DNA of 64,000 nucleotides from a virus, in IMG/VR virus record IMGVR_UViG_3300032895_000002, positions 1 through 64,000 of that record; one strand, 5' to 3'. Position numbers and translations under genes: made by a program. How positions within the stretch are numbered: the stretch's first letter is position 1; every line of letters starts with the position of its first letter. Below the pieces are notes generated by a model. It was not told where the DNA came from and searched no databases. It saw only the letters and a list, made by a program, of their open reading frames with translations. Shown piece after piece: positions 56,281-64,000 of the stretch.

Positions 56281-57291
56281 TCACCAATTCGGCGTCAGCC
56301 AGGCGACCGCCGGCGCGCGCATGACCCAGCTCACCGGCAAGATGAACCGGAGCCCGGTCGAATCGGTCTGCCAGGCGGAGCGGACCGGCGAAGCCATCAC
56401 GCCGCCGTCGTCGACGATCTCCGCCGGCATGTCGTCCATATGCAGCATGACCTCGCCGCCGGCGTCGATCCGCGGCGGGTCGATCGCCACCGCGAGCGCC
56501 GCCGCGGCGACCGCGATCAAATTCGGCTGGTCGGCGATCAAGAGCGGGAAAGGCGAACGCGGGCCGATGAAGCCGCGCATCATCATGCGCACCGCGGTTT
56601 TGACCGGAGCGATAAGGGCGATGTTGCCGTTGCCGCCATAGGCGGCGAGCGCGCCGACAAGGGTCTGGACGTCCGCGACCATCGCGTCGTTCGGATTGGT
56701 CGTGGCCGCCTCGGCGTCCTCCGGGTTGACGCCGGCGAGGAGCCCGGGCGGGCGCAGGCCGGCGACGCCGGGATTTTCGCTGAACAGCCAGCGGTCGAGC
56801 GCCGGGCCGATGTTGTCGGCGAGCCTCGCCCGCACCACCGCCTCGGCCGAGCTTGAGCGCATCATTTCGTTCGACAGGGCGACGATGGTCCCGATCTTAT
56901 ACGGCGTCATGCTGACCGCTACGGCCATGCCGGCGACAACCGGGATCGGCGCGCCCTCGCGCACCCAATCGGCTTGCGGCAGGGTGCTGATCCGCGGCAG
57001 GGCGATGGTCGCCGCGTTGCCGAACGTCAAGCTGCTCGCGAGGGCGAACAATCCGGCCGCGGCGCTATACGGCGTGAGCCCGGCCAGGAATTCGGTCAGC
57101 ACGCCTTGCAGCTCCGGCGTGTCGGCGAGGCTCGCCGGCGAGACGCCGGCGCGCAGCACCATCTCGACCACCGGATCATCCGGCCAGCGGGTCGCGCCGG
57201 GCTCAGTCGCGCGAATGACCCGCAAGGCGCAAGCGCGATAGAGCGAGCGAACTCCGCCGGAGCGGGCGAATTGCCGTTCCTGAATCATCAT
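56281..57291 (-). CDS. Second HK97-fold capsid-like protein
   Basis: 336 aa. Aligned by eye with the large fusion protein at 60856: [28 protein letters not shown] against IAIPTRSRTPTIAGAFIGEGQPIPVKQGM, and [34 protein letters not shown] against DQATLHMDDDPSQIVDGGTPAAPVRSLWQTDS. So it is a diverged major capsid protein without a protease domain. It could form vertices, as gp24 does in T4, or a second shell type. Start overlaps the collagen gene. Confidence 0.8.
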   Translation of the reverse strand: MMIQERQFARSGGVRSLYRACALRVIRATEPGATRWPDDPVVEMVLRAGVSPASLADTPELQGVLTEFLAGLTPYSAAAGLFALASSLTFGNAATIALPRISTLPQADWVREGAPIPVVAGMAVAVSMTPYKIGTIVALSNEMMRSSSAEAVVRARLADNIGPALDRWLFSENPGVAGLRPPGLLAGVNPEDAEAATTNPNDAMVADVQTLVGALAAYGGNGNIALIAPVKTAVRMMMRGFIGPRSPFPLLIADQPNLIAVAAAALAVAIDPPRIDAGGEVMLHMDDMPAEIVDDGGVMASPVRSAWQTDSTGLRFILPVSWVMRAPAVAWLTPNW

Positions 57292-58640
57292 GAGGTCTCG
57301 CTCTCGAACTGCTCAAAGAACGGCCGAAGCTCGATCGGCGGGCCTTCGCTGCGGTCGCTGAGAATGGGAAAGACCGTATAGGTGTCGCGCTCGATGCGGT
57401 TCGCCACCCATTCGCGCGCCGGCGCGCCGTCGACCCCAGCCGGCCCGCGCTCGCCCTTCTCGCCGCGGTCGCCCTTCGCGCCCTTGGCGCCTGGCTCGCC
57501 TTTATCGCCGCGCTTCCCGACCAGGGCGAGACATTGCCAGCCCTCGCCGGGACATTCGCCGGGCTGATCATGCTTGGCGATGAACGATGAGCCGTTGGTC
57601 ATCACGATATCGAGTTCGCGATAGTCAGCCGCGCGGTCGAAGGTGCCGCGGCTCCGCGGGCTCACGCCGTCGCGACCGCTCGCCGCGAGCAACCGCCAGG
57701 CGTCGTGATCGGGCGGCGGCTCGCCGGTGTCCTTGATCGCCTGATAAAGCGCGCCCATGAAGGTGACGCATTGGGCGCGGTAATAGACCCGCTTGGCCTC
57801 ATATTCGCCGATGAGCGGCAGTAGGCCAGGCGGACCTTCGAGACCCTGATCGCCCTTCGCGCCGGTCTCGCCCTTGTCGCCCTTCTCGCCCTTGTAGCCG
57901 CGCTCGCCCGGCTCGCCGCGCGCGCCTTGCGGCCCTCGTTCGCCCTGCGCCCCCTGCGGCCCCATAGGGCCGACCTCGCCGGGCGTCCCGGGCTGGCCGG
58001 GCTCGCCCCGCGCCCCTTGCGGCCCCCGCTCTCCCTGCGGCCCCTGCTGGCCCTGCGGCCCGATCTCGCCGGGCGCGCCCGGTTGTCCCGGCTCGCCGCG
58101 GATTCCTTGCAGGCCACGTTCGCCCATCGGCCCCTGCGGGCCGACCGGTCCCATCTCGCCTGGCGCGCCGGCTAGGCCCGGTTCGCCCCGCGCGCCCTGC
58201 GGCCCGCGCTCGCCCTGGACGCCTTGCGGACCCATGGGGCCCTCGGCCCCGGCCGCGCCGGTCTGGCCCGGCTCGCCGGGCAGGCCGCGCTCGCCTTGCG
58301 GCCCCATCGGACCGCGCTCGCCCTTCTCGCCCGGCGGCGGCTGAGTGAAGCCCTCGACCCGGTTGGCGACCCGGATCAGATGCTCGACCTCGCGGTCGGC
58401 GTCGCGCTTCCAGCCAAGCTGAATGTCGATCGAGCGGCCTTGGATATCGCCGGCCAGGCCGTTGATCTTAGCCATGAGATCGGACGCCAGCGTCCTGAAT
58501 TTCTGCTCGAACTCGTTGGCGAGGTCGGCGAACAGCTGCGAGATCAGCGCCTCGGCGAAGGCGTTGACATTACTGGTAGCGGTCGCGGCGGAGGGCTGCG
58601 ACGGTGCGTCGGGCGTTGGCAAGCGCTCGTTTGATTTCAT
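57288..58640 (-). CDS. Collagen-like protein encoded among head genes
   Basis: 450 aa. A coiled-coil N-terminus (about 20-100), G-x-y repeats at about 105-275 and 385-415, and between them a chitin-binding-like module ([40 protein letters not shown], as in CBM5/12). The gene lies between portal and second capsid gene, so a head-fibre or decoration role is plausible. The ATG at 58640 is preferred over a TTG at 58649. Confidence 0.78.
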   Translation of the reverse strand: MKSNERLPTPDAPSQPSAATATSNVNAFAEALISQLFADLANEFEQKFRTLASDLMAKINGLAGDIQGRSIDIQLGWKRDADREVEHLIRVANRVEGFTQPPPGEKGERGPMGPQGERGLPGEPGQTGAAGAEGPMGPQGVQGERGPQGARGEPGLAGAPGEMGPVGPQGPMGERGLQGIRGEPGQPGAPGEIGPQGQQGPQGERGPQGARGEPGQPGTPGEVGPMGPQGAQGERGPQGARGEPGERGYKGEKGDKGETGAKGDQGLEGPPGLLPLIGEYEAKRVYYRAQCVTFMGALYQAIKDTGEPPPDHDAWRLLAASGRDGVSPRSRGTFDRAADYRELDIVMTNGSSFIAKHDQPGECPGEGWQCLALVGKRGDKGEPGAKGAKGDRGEKGERGPAGVDGAPAREWVANRIERDTYTVFPILSDRSEGPPIELRPFFEQFESETS

Positions 58641-59985
58641 CGGGATCAAGCTCCGGGGCTCGAGCTGGCGCCGCCGGCGCGCCGGGCGGGCCTGGCGCCG
58701 GCGCGATGATCTTGCCGGCCGCCGAGAGAGGAACGACTTGCTGCTGCACGCGCGGCTCGTCGCCGAACGGCACCCGATCGAGGCCTTCCGAGTTGCGCGC
58801 GTCGTTGGGTGAGAAAATGCCGCCCTGCACCGCCTTGGTCAGAGCGTCCATCCGATCCTTGAATGCCGAGCGCAGCAGCGCGTCGGTCGAGAACTCGATG
58901 TATTCGTAAGGCTGGCCGCGCAGGCGGAAGAACAGGCCGAAACCTTCCTCGATATGGGCGAGCGCGAAGCCGAGGCCGGTCGCGATCCACATCTGCATGA
59001 GCACTTCGGTCGAGCCGCCGGGCGAGCCGCCGCCGAGGCCGAGGATTTGGAGTGGGATGCGGAAGGCGAGCGCGATGTGCTCCTCGGAGATCTTGAGGAA
59101 TTCGGCCATCTGAGCATCGCGGCTCGACACGTTCCATGGATTGACCTTGAGCCCGGCGGTGAGGATCGGCGTGCCGCCGGCTTTCAACAGCTTGGATTGC
59201 TCGTCCCATCGTTGCCTCAGCTCCTCGACCTGGGCTCGATCAAGCACCAGGTCGGTCGACAGGACGGCGCTCGGCCGCGCCTGGTTCAGATAAAACGCGC
59301 CCTGTGAGGCGAGGATCGCCCCTTGCGTCATCAGGTCGCCGTAAGTCGCGGCGAGCGGCGATTCGCCGATCAGCGGCCAGGGTTCGCGAGCGCGCCGGGC
59401 GTTGAGGCGGATGTGCAGCACGTCACGGGCGGGGACGATGAATTCCTGATTCGCGCTCCGGCCAAGCTGCCGGGCGATCACGTCATTGCCGGCGAGCCGG
59501 TAGAACACCTCGCCTTCGGGCGCGAGCAGTGGCCGGGAGAGCGCCGACGTCATCAGGTGAAATTCGTCAGCCTCGTATCGGTCATTGCGCAGCGCGAGGG
59601 CGTAGGCGTTGCCGTCGCTGTAAAGCTCGCGGGCGAGATTGAGCAGAAAGTCCGAAATGCTCTGATAGGCGTTCGGCTTGCGCAAGAGCCGCGAGGCGGC
59701 CGAATTCTCAACCCGCTCGCGCCCGCCCAGCGGCGTCGCGCGCCAATGATCGCCGGGACACATGGCGATCGTCTGCGCGTAGGCGGAGACGCAGGCCTCG
59801 ACGATCGCCGAGCGGCCCATCGTCTCGACGTCGTGGCCCATCTGCCACCAATTCCAGAACTGGCCCGCCTCGGCGCTGAGCCAGCCGCCGGATAGCGGCA
59901 AATACCAGGGACCGGGGCGCGGGGCGCCTTCGACCGCTCGCGTGACGAGCGCCCGCGCCGCAGCGATAAGGCGCCCGCCGATCAT
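58570..59985 (-). CDS. Portal protein (HK97 family)
   Basis: 471 aa. [48 protein letters not shown] and SLAREL-type [31 protein letters not shown] are phage portal signatures; the C-terminus reads [21 protein letters not shown] dodecameric portal at one vertex is the gate for DNA. Overlaps the collagen gene by about 70 nt. Confidence 0.9.
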   Translation of the reverse strand: MIGGRLIAAARALVTRAVEGAPRPGPWYLPLSGGWLSAEAGQFWNWWQMGHDVETMGRSAIVEACVSAYAQTIAMCPGDHWRATPLGGRERVENSAASRLLRKPNAYQSISDFLLNLARELYSDGNAYALALRNDRYEADEFHLMTSALSRPLLAPEGEVFYRLAGNDVIARQLGRSANQEFIVPARDVLHIRLNARRAREPWPLIGESPLAATYGDLMTQGAILASQGAFYLNQARPSAVLSTDLVLDRAQVEELRQRWDEQSKLLKAGGTPILTAGLKVNPWNVSSRDAQMAEFLKISEEHIALAFRIPLQILGLGGGSPGGSTEVLMQMWIATGLGFALAHIEEGFGLFFRLRGQPYEYIEFSTDALLRSAFKDRMDALTKAVQGGIFSPNDARNSEGLDRVPFGDEPRVQQQVVPLSAAGKIIAPAPGPPGAPAAPARAPELDPDEIKRALANARRTVAALRRDRYQ

Positions 59986-59991
59986 CGATCA

Positions 59992-60243
59992 TCAACGCGT
60001 TTCGTAACCGCCCGGACGCTTGGCCGGCTGCATCGCCCGCGTCGCGTATCGATCCGGGCCGGAGCCGTCATCCCTCTTGGCGATGGCGTCGACCGGCACG
60101 CCAAGCGCGGCGAGATCGATCTCCTCTTGCGTCGGCGTCGCATGCCAGTTGTGGCGCGCCTTGGCCGCCTCGGTCTGCTCGGCGCGGGCCGTGTTCTGCT
60201 TGGCGAGCGTATCGCGCGCGGCCTTCTCAGCATCTTCGGTCAT
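59992..60243 (-). CDS. Small hypothetical head protein
   Basis: 83 aa, acidic helical N-terminus (MTEDAEKAARDTLAKQNTARAEQTEAAKARHNW) followed by LAALGVPVDAIAKRDDG. It may be a small scaffold or head-stabilising protein. Function unknown. Confidence 0.55.
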   Translation of the reverse strand: MTEDAEKAARDTLAKQNTARAEQTEAAKARHNWHATPTQEEIDLAALGVPVDAIAKRDDGSGPDRYATRAMQPAKRPGGYETR

Positions 60244-60262
60244 TTTCCGTTCTCCTGGTTGC

Positions 60263-60802
60263 CTATCGCTTGCGACGCGTCGGATGAACCGTCTCGCCGT
60301 CATCGCCATTCTCGGGCTCTTGCGCCGCCGCCACGATCGGCCCGACCGCATTGGTGCTCACGGTCAGCGAGCCGCCGGCGTTGGTGCCGGTGACGTCGCA
60401 AGAGATCATCGCGCCGACGTCGGCGGCGACGAAGGTGTAGCTGGTCCCGCCGGTGCCGACATTGGTCGCGCCGCGTTTCCATTGCCGGGCGAGGGTCGGC
60501 GAGCCTGTCCAGGTGCCATTGGAGACGACCGCCGCCGAGCCCTCCGTGAGGTTGGGGACCGCCGTCACGACCGGCGCGACGGTGTTCGTCGGCGGCGAGG
60601 TCGGCCGGCCTGGCGGCTCAGTCGGATCGAATGATTGCGGGTCGACCGGCGACAGGTCCCAGCGTTTCAGCATGACGACCTCGCCCTCAGCCATCCGGTC
60701 GCTTTCGTCTTGCGAGGGCGTGCCGCGGGTGAGCGCGAATTCGCCGACGCGCGCCGCCCGCTGCTCAGCGAGAAAGGCGCGCGCTTCATTGAGATCGGTC
60801 AT
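60263..60802 (-). CDS. Head-region protein with Ig-like domain
   Basis: 179 aa. After a short helical N-terminus, residues about 75-165 read APVVTAVPNLTEGSAAVVSNGTWTGSPTLARQWKRGATNVGTGGTSYTFVAADVGAMISCDVTGTNAGGS, an Ig-like module related to that in the sheath (both have V..GTWTGSP and ...NAGG...). Likely a decoration protein or Ig-like head protein. Between portal and protease-capsid fusion. Confidence 0.65.
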   Translation of the reverse strand: MTDLNEARAFLAEQRAARVGEFALTRGTPSQDESDRMAEGEVVMLKRWDLSPVDPQSFDPTEPPGRPTSPPTNTVAPVVTAVPNLTEGSAAVVSNGTWTGSPTLARQWKRGATNVGTGGTSYTFVAADVGAMISCDVTGTNAGGSLTVSTNAVGPIVAAAQEPENGDDGETVHPTRRKR

Positions 60803-60855
60803 TGGCGGAATCTCCTGGAGCCGCCGCCGGGCGCGCCGGCGGCGGTTTGTTTTGC

Positions 60856-63249
60856 CTACCAGGCGAGGCCGGTCAGGTAGGCGACCATCGGCCGCCGCAT
60901 CATCCAGTTCAGCCGCATGAGCAGCCGGAGCGCGTAGCTGTCCGTCTGCCACAGCGACCGCACCGGGGCCGCCGGCGTGCCGCCGTCGACGATCTGCGAA
61001 GGATCGTCATCCATGTGCAAGGTCGCCTGATCGGAAACCTCGAACACCGGCGCGCCCTGCCCGGCGGTGACAAAATCGGCCGCGTCGACGGCGATCATTT
61101 GGCTCTGGTCGACCGAGGTCGATTCGAACAGCGGCCAGCCTTCGAGCGCGCCGCCCCTGATCTCGTCGCGGAACGGGAACAGGCCGGTCCCGGGCGCCGG
61201 GGTGAGCGCGATGGCGTCGGACCGGATCGGGTTCATGATCCAGCACGGCGCGCGGACGTTGCCGTGCGTGTCGCCGATCAGCGCCGCCCGGACGTTGCGG
61301 ATGTCTCTGACCATCCGATTGAAGGCGACCGTATAGTCTCCGGTGTTGGGCGTATTCGTAATTGGGGTGATGCCGTTGCGAATCCCGGGCGGCCTGATTT
61401 CAGTCGCCGGGTTCGAATCGAGCAGCACCGAGTCAATCGAGATGCCAGTGTCCTCGGAGATCGCGTCGCGCAGCAGCGCCTCAATCGCCGGGATCGAATG
61501 ATCTTCGATTTCGCGGGTCATGACCGTGATCACGCCGAGCTTCTTCGGCCGGATGATCTGCGCGGTGAACATCCCCTGCTTGACCGGGATGGGCTGGCCT
61601 TCGCCGATGAACGCGCCGGCGATGGTCGGCGTCCGCGACCTGGTCGGAATGGCGATCCGCCCGGCTCGGCCGAAGTCGAGCGAGAGGCCGAGCCCCGCCA
61701 GTTGCGGAAAGACGGCCGTCGGCATCAAGGGCGACATGAAGTCGCCCTGGATTTCGGTGACCAACTCCTGCGCCCAGCCGGGAACGTTGGTCATCGCCGG
61801 CTCGGTCGTCGCCTTCTGAACATACATGAAGGCGGCCTTGGTCATCTCGTCATCGCCGTAGAGCGCCTGGCGAACGTCGTCGGCGTTCTTGCGCAGGCGA
61901 TGCGCGAACAGCGTGATCACGCCGTTGCGGACCAGGTAGTCGACCGGATCAAGCTCCTTTTTACGCTTGAGCGACACGGCCCGCGGCGAGCGGTATTTCA
62001 CCGAGCCGTCGAGCCGCTGAACCGCAATCGGGCTCGAGGTGAGCATCAGCGCTCGGCCTCGTGGCCCCTGAACGCGGATGCGCGCCGGCTCCGGCTCCGC
62101 CGGCGGATCGCCGGCGATGATCGGCTCGCCGCCGGCCGGCATGAGCGCCCGCTCGGCGTCCTCAAGCGTGGCGATATGGCGCGTGATCTGAACGATCTGC
62201 CGATTGAGTTCGAGAGTGATGGCGTCCTCGGAATCGTTCGGATTGGCGTCGTCGATGGTGCGAAGATGTTCGGTGAGGCGGTCGCAGAGCGCGGTCCGGC
62301 GCGCGTGCGCGTCCTCAATGCGTTGAGACAGGGACATAGGTTTCGACCTTGTCGCGGGAGGGATTGCGGCGGGCTCGCCAGTGAAGCTCCGACGCCTGAC
62401 AAGCCCGCGCCGATCGCCGGGCTCGGCGAACGCGAGGTTGAGGGTGTCGGAGGAAATGCGCAGCGCTTTGGCGATTGCGAGCGCGTTCGGGTTGGCCGGA
62501 ACCGGCACGACCGAGCACTCGAGAAGCTCATGCTTGACGAAGCGCAGGCCGCCGGTCGGCTCGCCGGATTGATCCTTGATCTCCTCTGGCCGAGCCAGGG
62601 CGTGAAAGCCGACCGAGACGGTGCGGAGAATGTCGGCGTCGATCAGGATGCGGATTTCGTCGATCCGCGGCGAGGCCCCCTTCGGCGCCAGGACGAGCCG
62701 GGCGCGCAGCGCCTTGTCGGCCGCATCGACCCGGACGTCCATCCATTTGCCGATCGGGAAATCATGATTGTGGCCGAACAGAGCGATGGGGTTACGGCGA
62801 AAGTTGTCGAGCTCCCAGCCGTCGGCCGAAACGATGTCGCCGTAGCGGTCGACCGTCTCGTCGCTCAAGGTGAACTCGAAATTGCGGACATGCGCGCTGG
62901 TCGACTTGACGATCGCCGGATTGAACGCCGCGCCGTTGCCCCAGGCGATCTCGCACATGCGCTGCGCGTCATCCTCGCTCATGCCGCCGTTCTCGCTCAT
63001 CAGCGCGTTCATGCAGCGGTCCATGAAGTCGGCTTGGCTCTCGTCCTCGCCGGGCGCCGGAGCTTGCCGGCGCCAGGCCGGCCGGCCGCCGCGATAGGCG
63101 TCCTCCGGATGGTCCTGCCGCCAAATGTCCAGGCAGATCGCGACCGCCTGGTCCTGGTCGCGCGCGTCGGGGCCTTCGCCCATCATTTCGGGAACGCAGC
63201 GCTCCATAAAGTCGCTTTGGCTTTCGCCGGCGTGCGGTTCCATCGGCAT
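60856..63249 (-). CDS. Prohead protease-major capsid protein fusion
   Basis: 797 aa. Two N-terminal repeats (ESQSDFMERCVPEMM at 9-23; ESQADFMDRCMNALM at 70-84), then a U35-type prohead protease (H160 in LFGHNHDFPIG, S212 in RTVSVGF), a coiled-coil scaffold (about 310-370), then an HK97-fold capsid domain (about 470-797) ending in SLWQTDSYALRLLMRLNWMMRRPM. Fusion of protease and capsid means maturation is built into one polypeptide. The ATG at 63249 lies 14 bp from a divergent gene. Confidence 0.9.
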   Translation of the reverse strand: MPMEPHAGESQSDFMERCVPEMMGEGPDARDQDQAVAICLDIWRQDHPEDAYRGGRPAWRRQAPAPGEDESQADFMDRCMNALMSENGGMSEDDAQRMCEIAWGNGAAFNPAIVKSTSAHVRNFEFTLSDETVDRYGDIVSADGWELDNFRRNPIALFGHNHDFPIGKWMDVRVDAADKALRARLVLAPKGASPRIDEIRILIDADILRTVSVGFHALARPEEIKDQSGEPTGGLRFVKHELLECSVVPVPANPNALAIAKALRISSDTLNLAFAEPGDRRGLVRRRSFTGEPAAIPPATRSKPMSLSQRIEDAHARRTALCDRLTEHLRTIDDANPNDSEDAITLELNRQIVQITRHIATLEDAERALMPAGGEPIIAGDPPAEPEPARIRVQGPRGRALMLTSSPIAVQRLDGSVKYRSPRAVSLKRKKELDPVDYLVRNGVITLFAHRLRKNADDVRQALYGDDEMTKAAFMYVQKATTEPAMTNVPGWAQELVTEIQGDFMSPLMPTAVFPQLAGLGLSLDFGRAGRIAIPTRSRTPTIAGAFIGEGQPIPVKQGMFTAQIIRPKKLGVITVMTREIEDHSIPAIEALLRDAISEDTGISIDSVLLDSNPATEIRPPGIRNGITPITNTPNTGDYTVAFNRMVRDIRNVRAALIGDTHGNVRAPCWIMNPIRSDAIALTPAPGTGLFPFRDEIRGGALEGWPLFESTSVDQSQMIAVDAADFVTAGQGAPVFEVSDQATLHMDDDPSQIVDGGTPAAPVRSLWQTDSYALRLLMRLNWMMRRPMVAYLTGLAW

Positions 63250-63263
63250 GGCTACAAACTCCC

Positions 63264-63491
63264 ATGACGCGCTGTTGCGTGCCGTTCTGCCGCCGCACGA
63301 CGCGGCGCGAATTCGACGAATGGGTCTGCGGGCGACATTGGCGGCTGGTCGACGAACGGGTCCGCGCGCTGCGCGGTCGGGTGAAACGGAAGGCCAATCG
63401 GATCGGCTGGACGCCGGCCTTGATCGCCCTCGACATGCGACTATGGACGCGGGCTAAGGCTCAGGCGATCGAACGGGCCGCTGGCCTTTAG
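63264..63491 (+). CDS. Small Cys/His protein on the opposite strand
   Basis: 75 aa. TRCCVPFCRRTTRREFDEWVCGRHWRLVDERVRALRGRVKRKANRIG has C-x-x-x-C and CGRHW, a likely zinc site, with a basic tail. It is the only plus-strand gene in the late region. It starts 14 bp from the capsid start, so the two must share a very short divergent region, and its end overlaps the fibre gene's end. Confidence 0.6.
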   Translation: MTRCCVPFCRRTTRREFDEWVCGRHWRLVDERVRALRGRVKRKANRIGWTPALIALDMRLWTRAKAQAIERAAGL

Positions 63492-64000
63492 CGCGGCCCG
63501 AGATCGACGATACAGATTTGCGAGCGAGCATCGCCGGTCGCGATGGTGGTGAAAGCCGTCTGCTCCAGCGCCGCGATCTCGATGTTCAGCACAATGAGCG
63601 CTCCGGTGACGTCGAGAAAGAACTGCGTTGAAATGCCGCCGCTATAGGCGGCCGGGCCGGGTTTGTAAGCAAACGCATGCCGCTCGGTGAACGGGTCAAG
63701 GAAAGCCTGGCAGCGCACGCCCATGATTGCGGTGTTCGATTGTGTCGCGTGGTCGACGTTGATTGCAACGCAAACCATGATCCGCGAATCGCCGCCGCGT
63801 GGAATCTGATAGTTGCCATTCCACCACTGCACCCAAGCGCCGCCTGCCGGCGCAGTCCTTGCGACCGGCTCGATCAGAGCGCTAGGCGCGCGCGGGCTGA
63901 CGTTCTGGTCGACGTAATACTTGGTCGCCACGTCGTTCGGCACGATGGGCGGGTTCAACAGTTGCATCGGGCCGGCGACGATGCCGCCGGCGCTGAGCTG
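63488..64000 (-). CDS. Fibre-like protein, partial (runs off right edge)
   Basis: At least 170 aa. The reading frame is open to the window edge, with QLSAGGIVAGPMQLLNPPIVPNDVATKYYVDQN at its visible start. The GPMxL..PP..PNDVATKYYVD motif is the repeat unit of phage tail-fibre proteins. The ATG at 63967 is internal to this repeat, so the true start lies to the right of 64000. Complete product unknown. Confidence 0.7.
   Translation of the reverse strand, partial: QLSAGGIVAGPMQLLNPPIVPNDVATKYYVDQNVSPRAPSALIEPVARTAPAGGAWVQWWNGNYQIPRGGDSRIMVCVAINVDHATQSNTAIMGVRCQAFLDPFTERHAFAYKPGPAAYSGGISTQFFLDVTGALIVLNIEIAALEQTAFTTIATGDARSQICIVDLGPR

Overview
The window is a dense, GC-rich phage genome segment that is missing only its two edges. 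It looks like a temperate, contractile-tailed phage (HK97-type head genes with a phage Mu-type tail module) of an alphaproteobacterium, most likely Hyphomicrobiales (Rhizobiales). Reasons: the strong GC and codon bias, an attachment site carrying the 3' half of a tRNA-Val(TAC), an excisionase/integrase pair of the kind seen in that order, a DUF3768 protein, and a PEP-CTERM protein whose tail is typical of alphaproteobacteria. Both integrase arm-site pairs flank the tRNA core, so this is an intact attP (free or circular form), not a split prophage end.

Layout. (1) 126-4727, minus: start of the late operon, with a NusG/RfaH-like protein, a PEP-CTERM exported protein, an HNH nuclease and both terminase subunits. 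(2) 4789-12967, minus: a long chain of small overlapping accessory genes, mostly unknown, many with zinc-binding cysteines. (3) 12968-13381: nested inverted repeats with iteron-like hexamers, a candidate replication origin. (4) 13371-19607, minus: early leftward operon with a VapE-type helicase, an Rmf/CrpP-like protein, two DNA methyltransferases, two nuclease-like proteins and a Cro-like regulator. (5) 19608-20186: divergent lysis/lysogeny switch with repeated operators. (6) 19725-26757, plus: repressor, then an early rightward operon with a YqaJ-type exonuclease, a candidate annealing protein, a ParB-like protein and a Dam-type methyltransferase. (7) 26758-28682: excisionase, integrase and attP. 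(8) 28683-35652, plus: small genes, a fourth methyltransferase and a five-gene cassette built around an IbrA/IbrB-like pair. (9) 63967-35757, minus: the structural operon (protease-capsid fusion, portal, second capsid-like protein, connectors, sheath, tube, frameshifted tail chaperone, tape measure, baseplate, fibres) ending in lysis genes and an intrinsic terminator.

How it fits together. Two operator families recur at promoters. A 17-bp GTTGCC-N5-GGCAAC-like dyad is found at the switch and at the starts of the early operons on both strands. A TAGGGCA-N3-TGCCCTA dyad is embedded in the promoters of the accessory operons and of the xis-int unit. Late genes are probably one leftward transcript running from the NusG-like gene through terminase, across the window edges (if the genome is circular) and on to the terminator near 35,651-35,688. 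The most unusual content is the cassette at 32,478-35,652, which encodes a PAPS-reductase-fold protein, an IbrB-like ParB protein, an HxD...H oxygenase-like protein and a second ParB protein with a zinc ribbon. With four separate DNA methyltransferases nearby, it may modify phage DNA; this is inference. All assignments come from reading the sequence; no database search was run.
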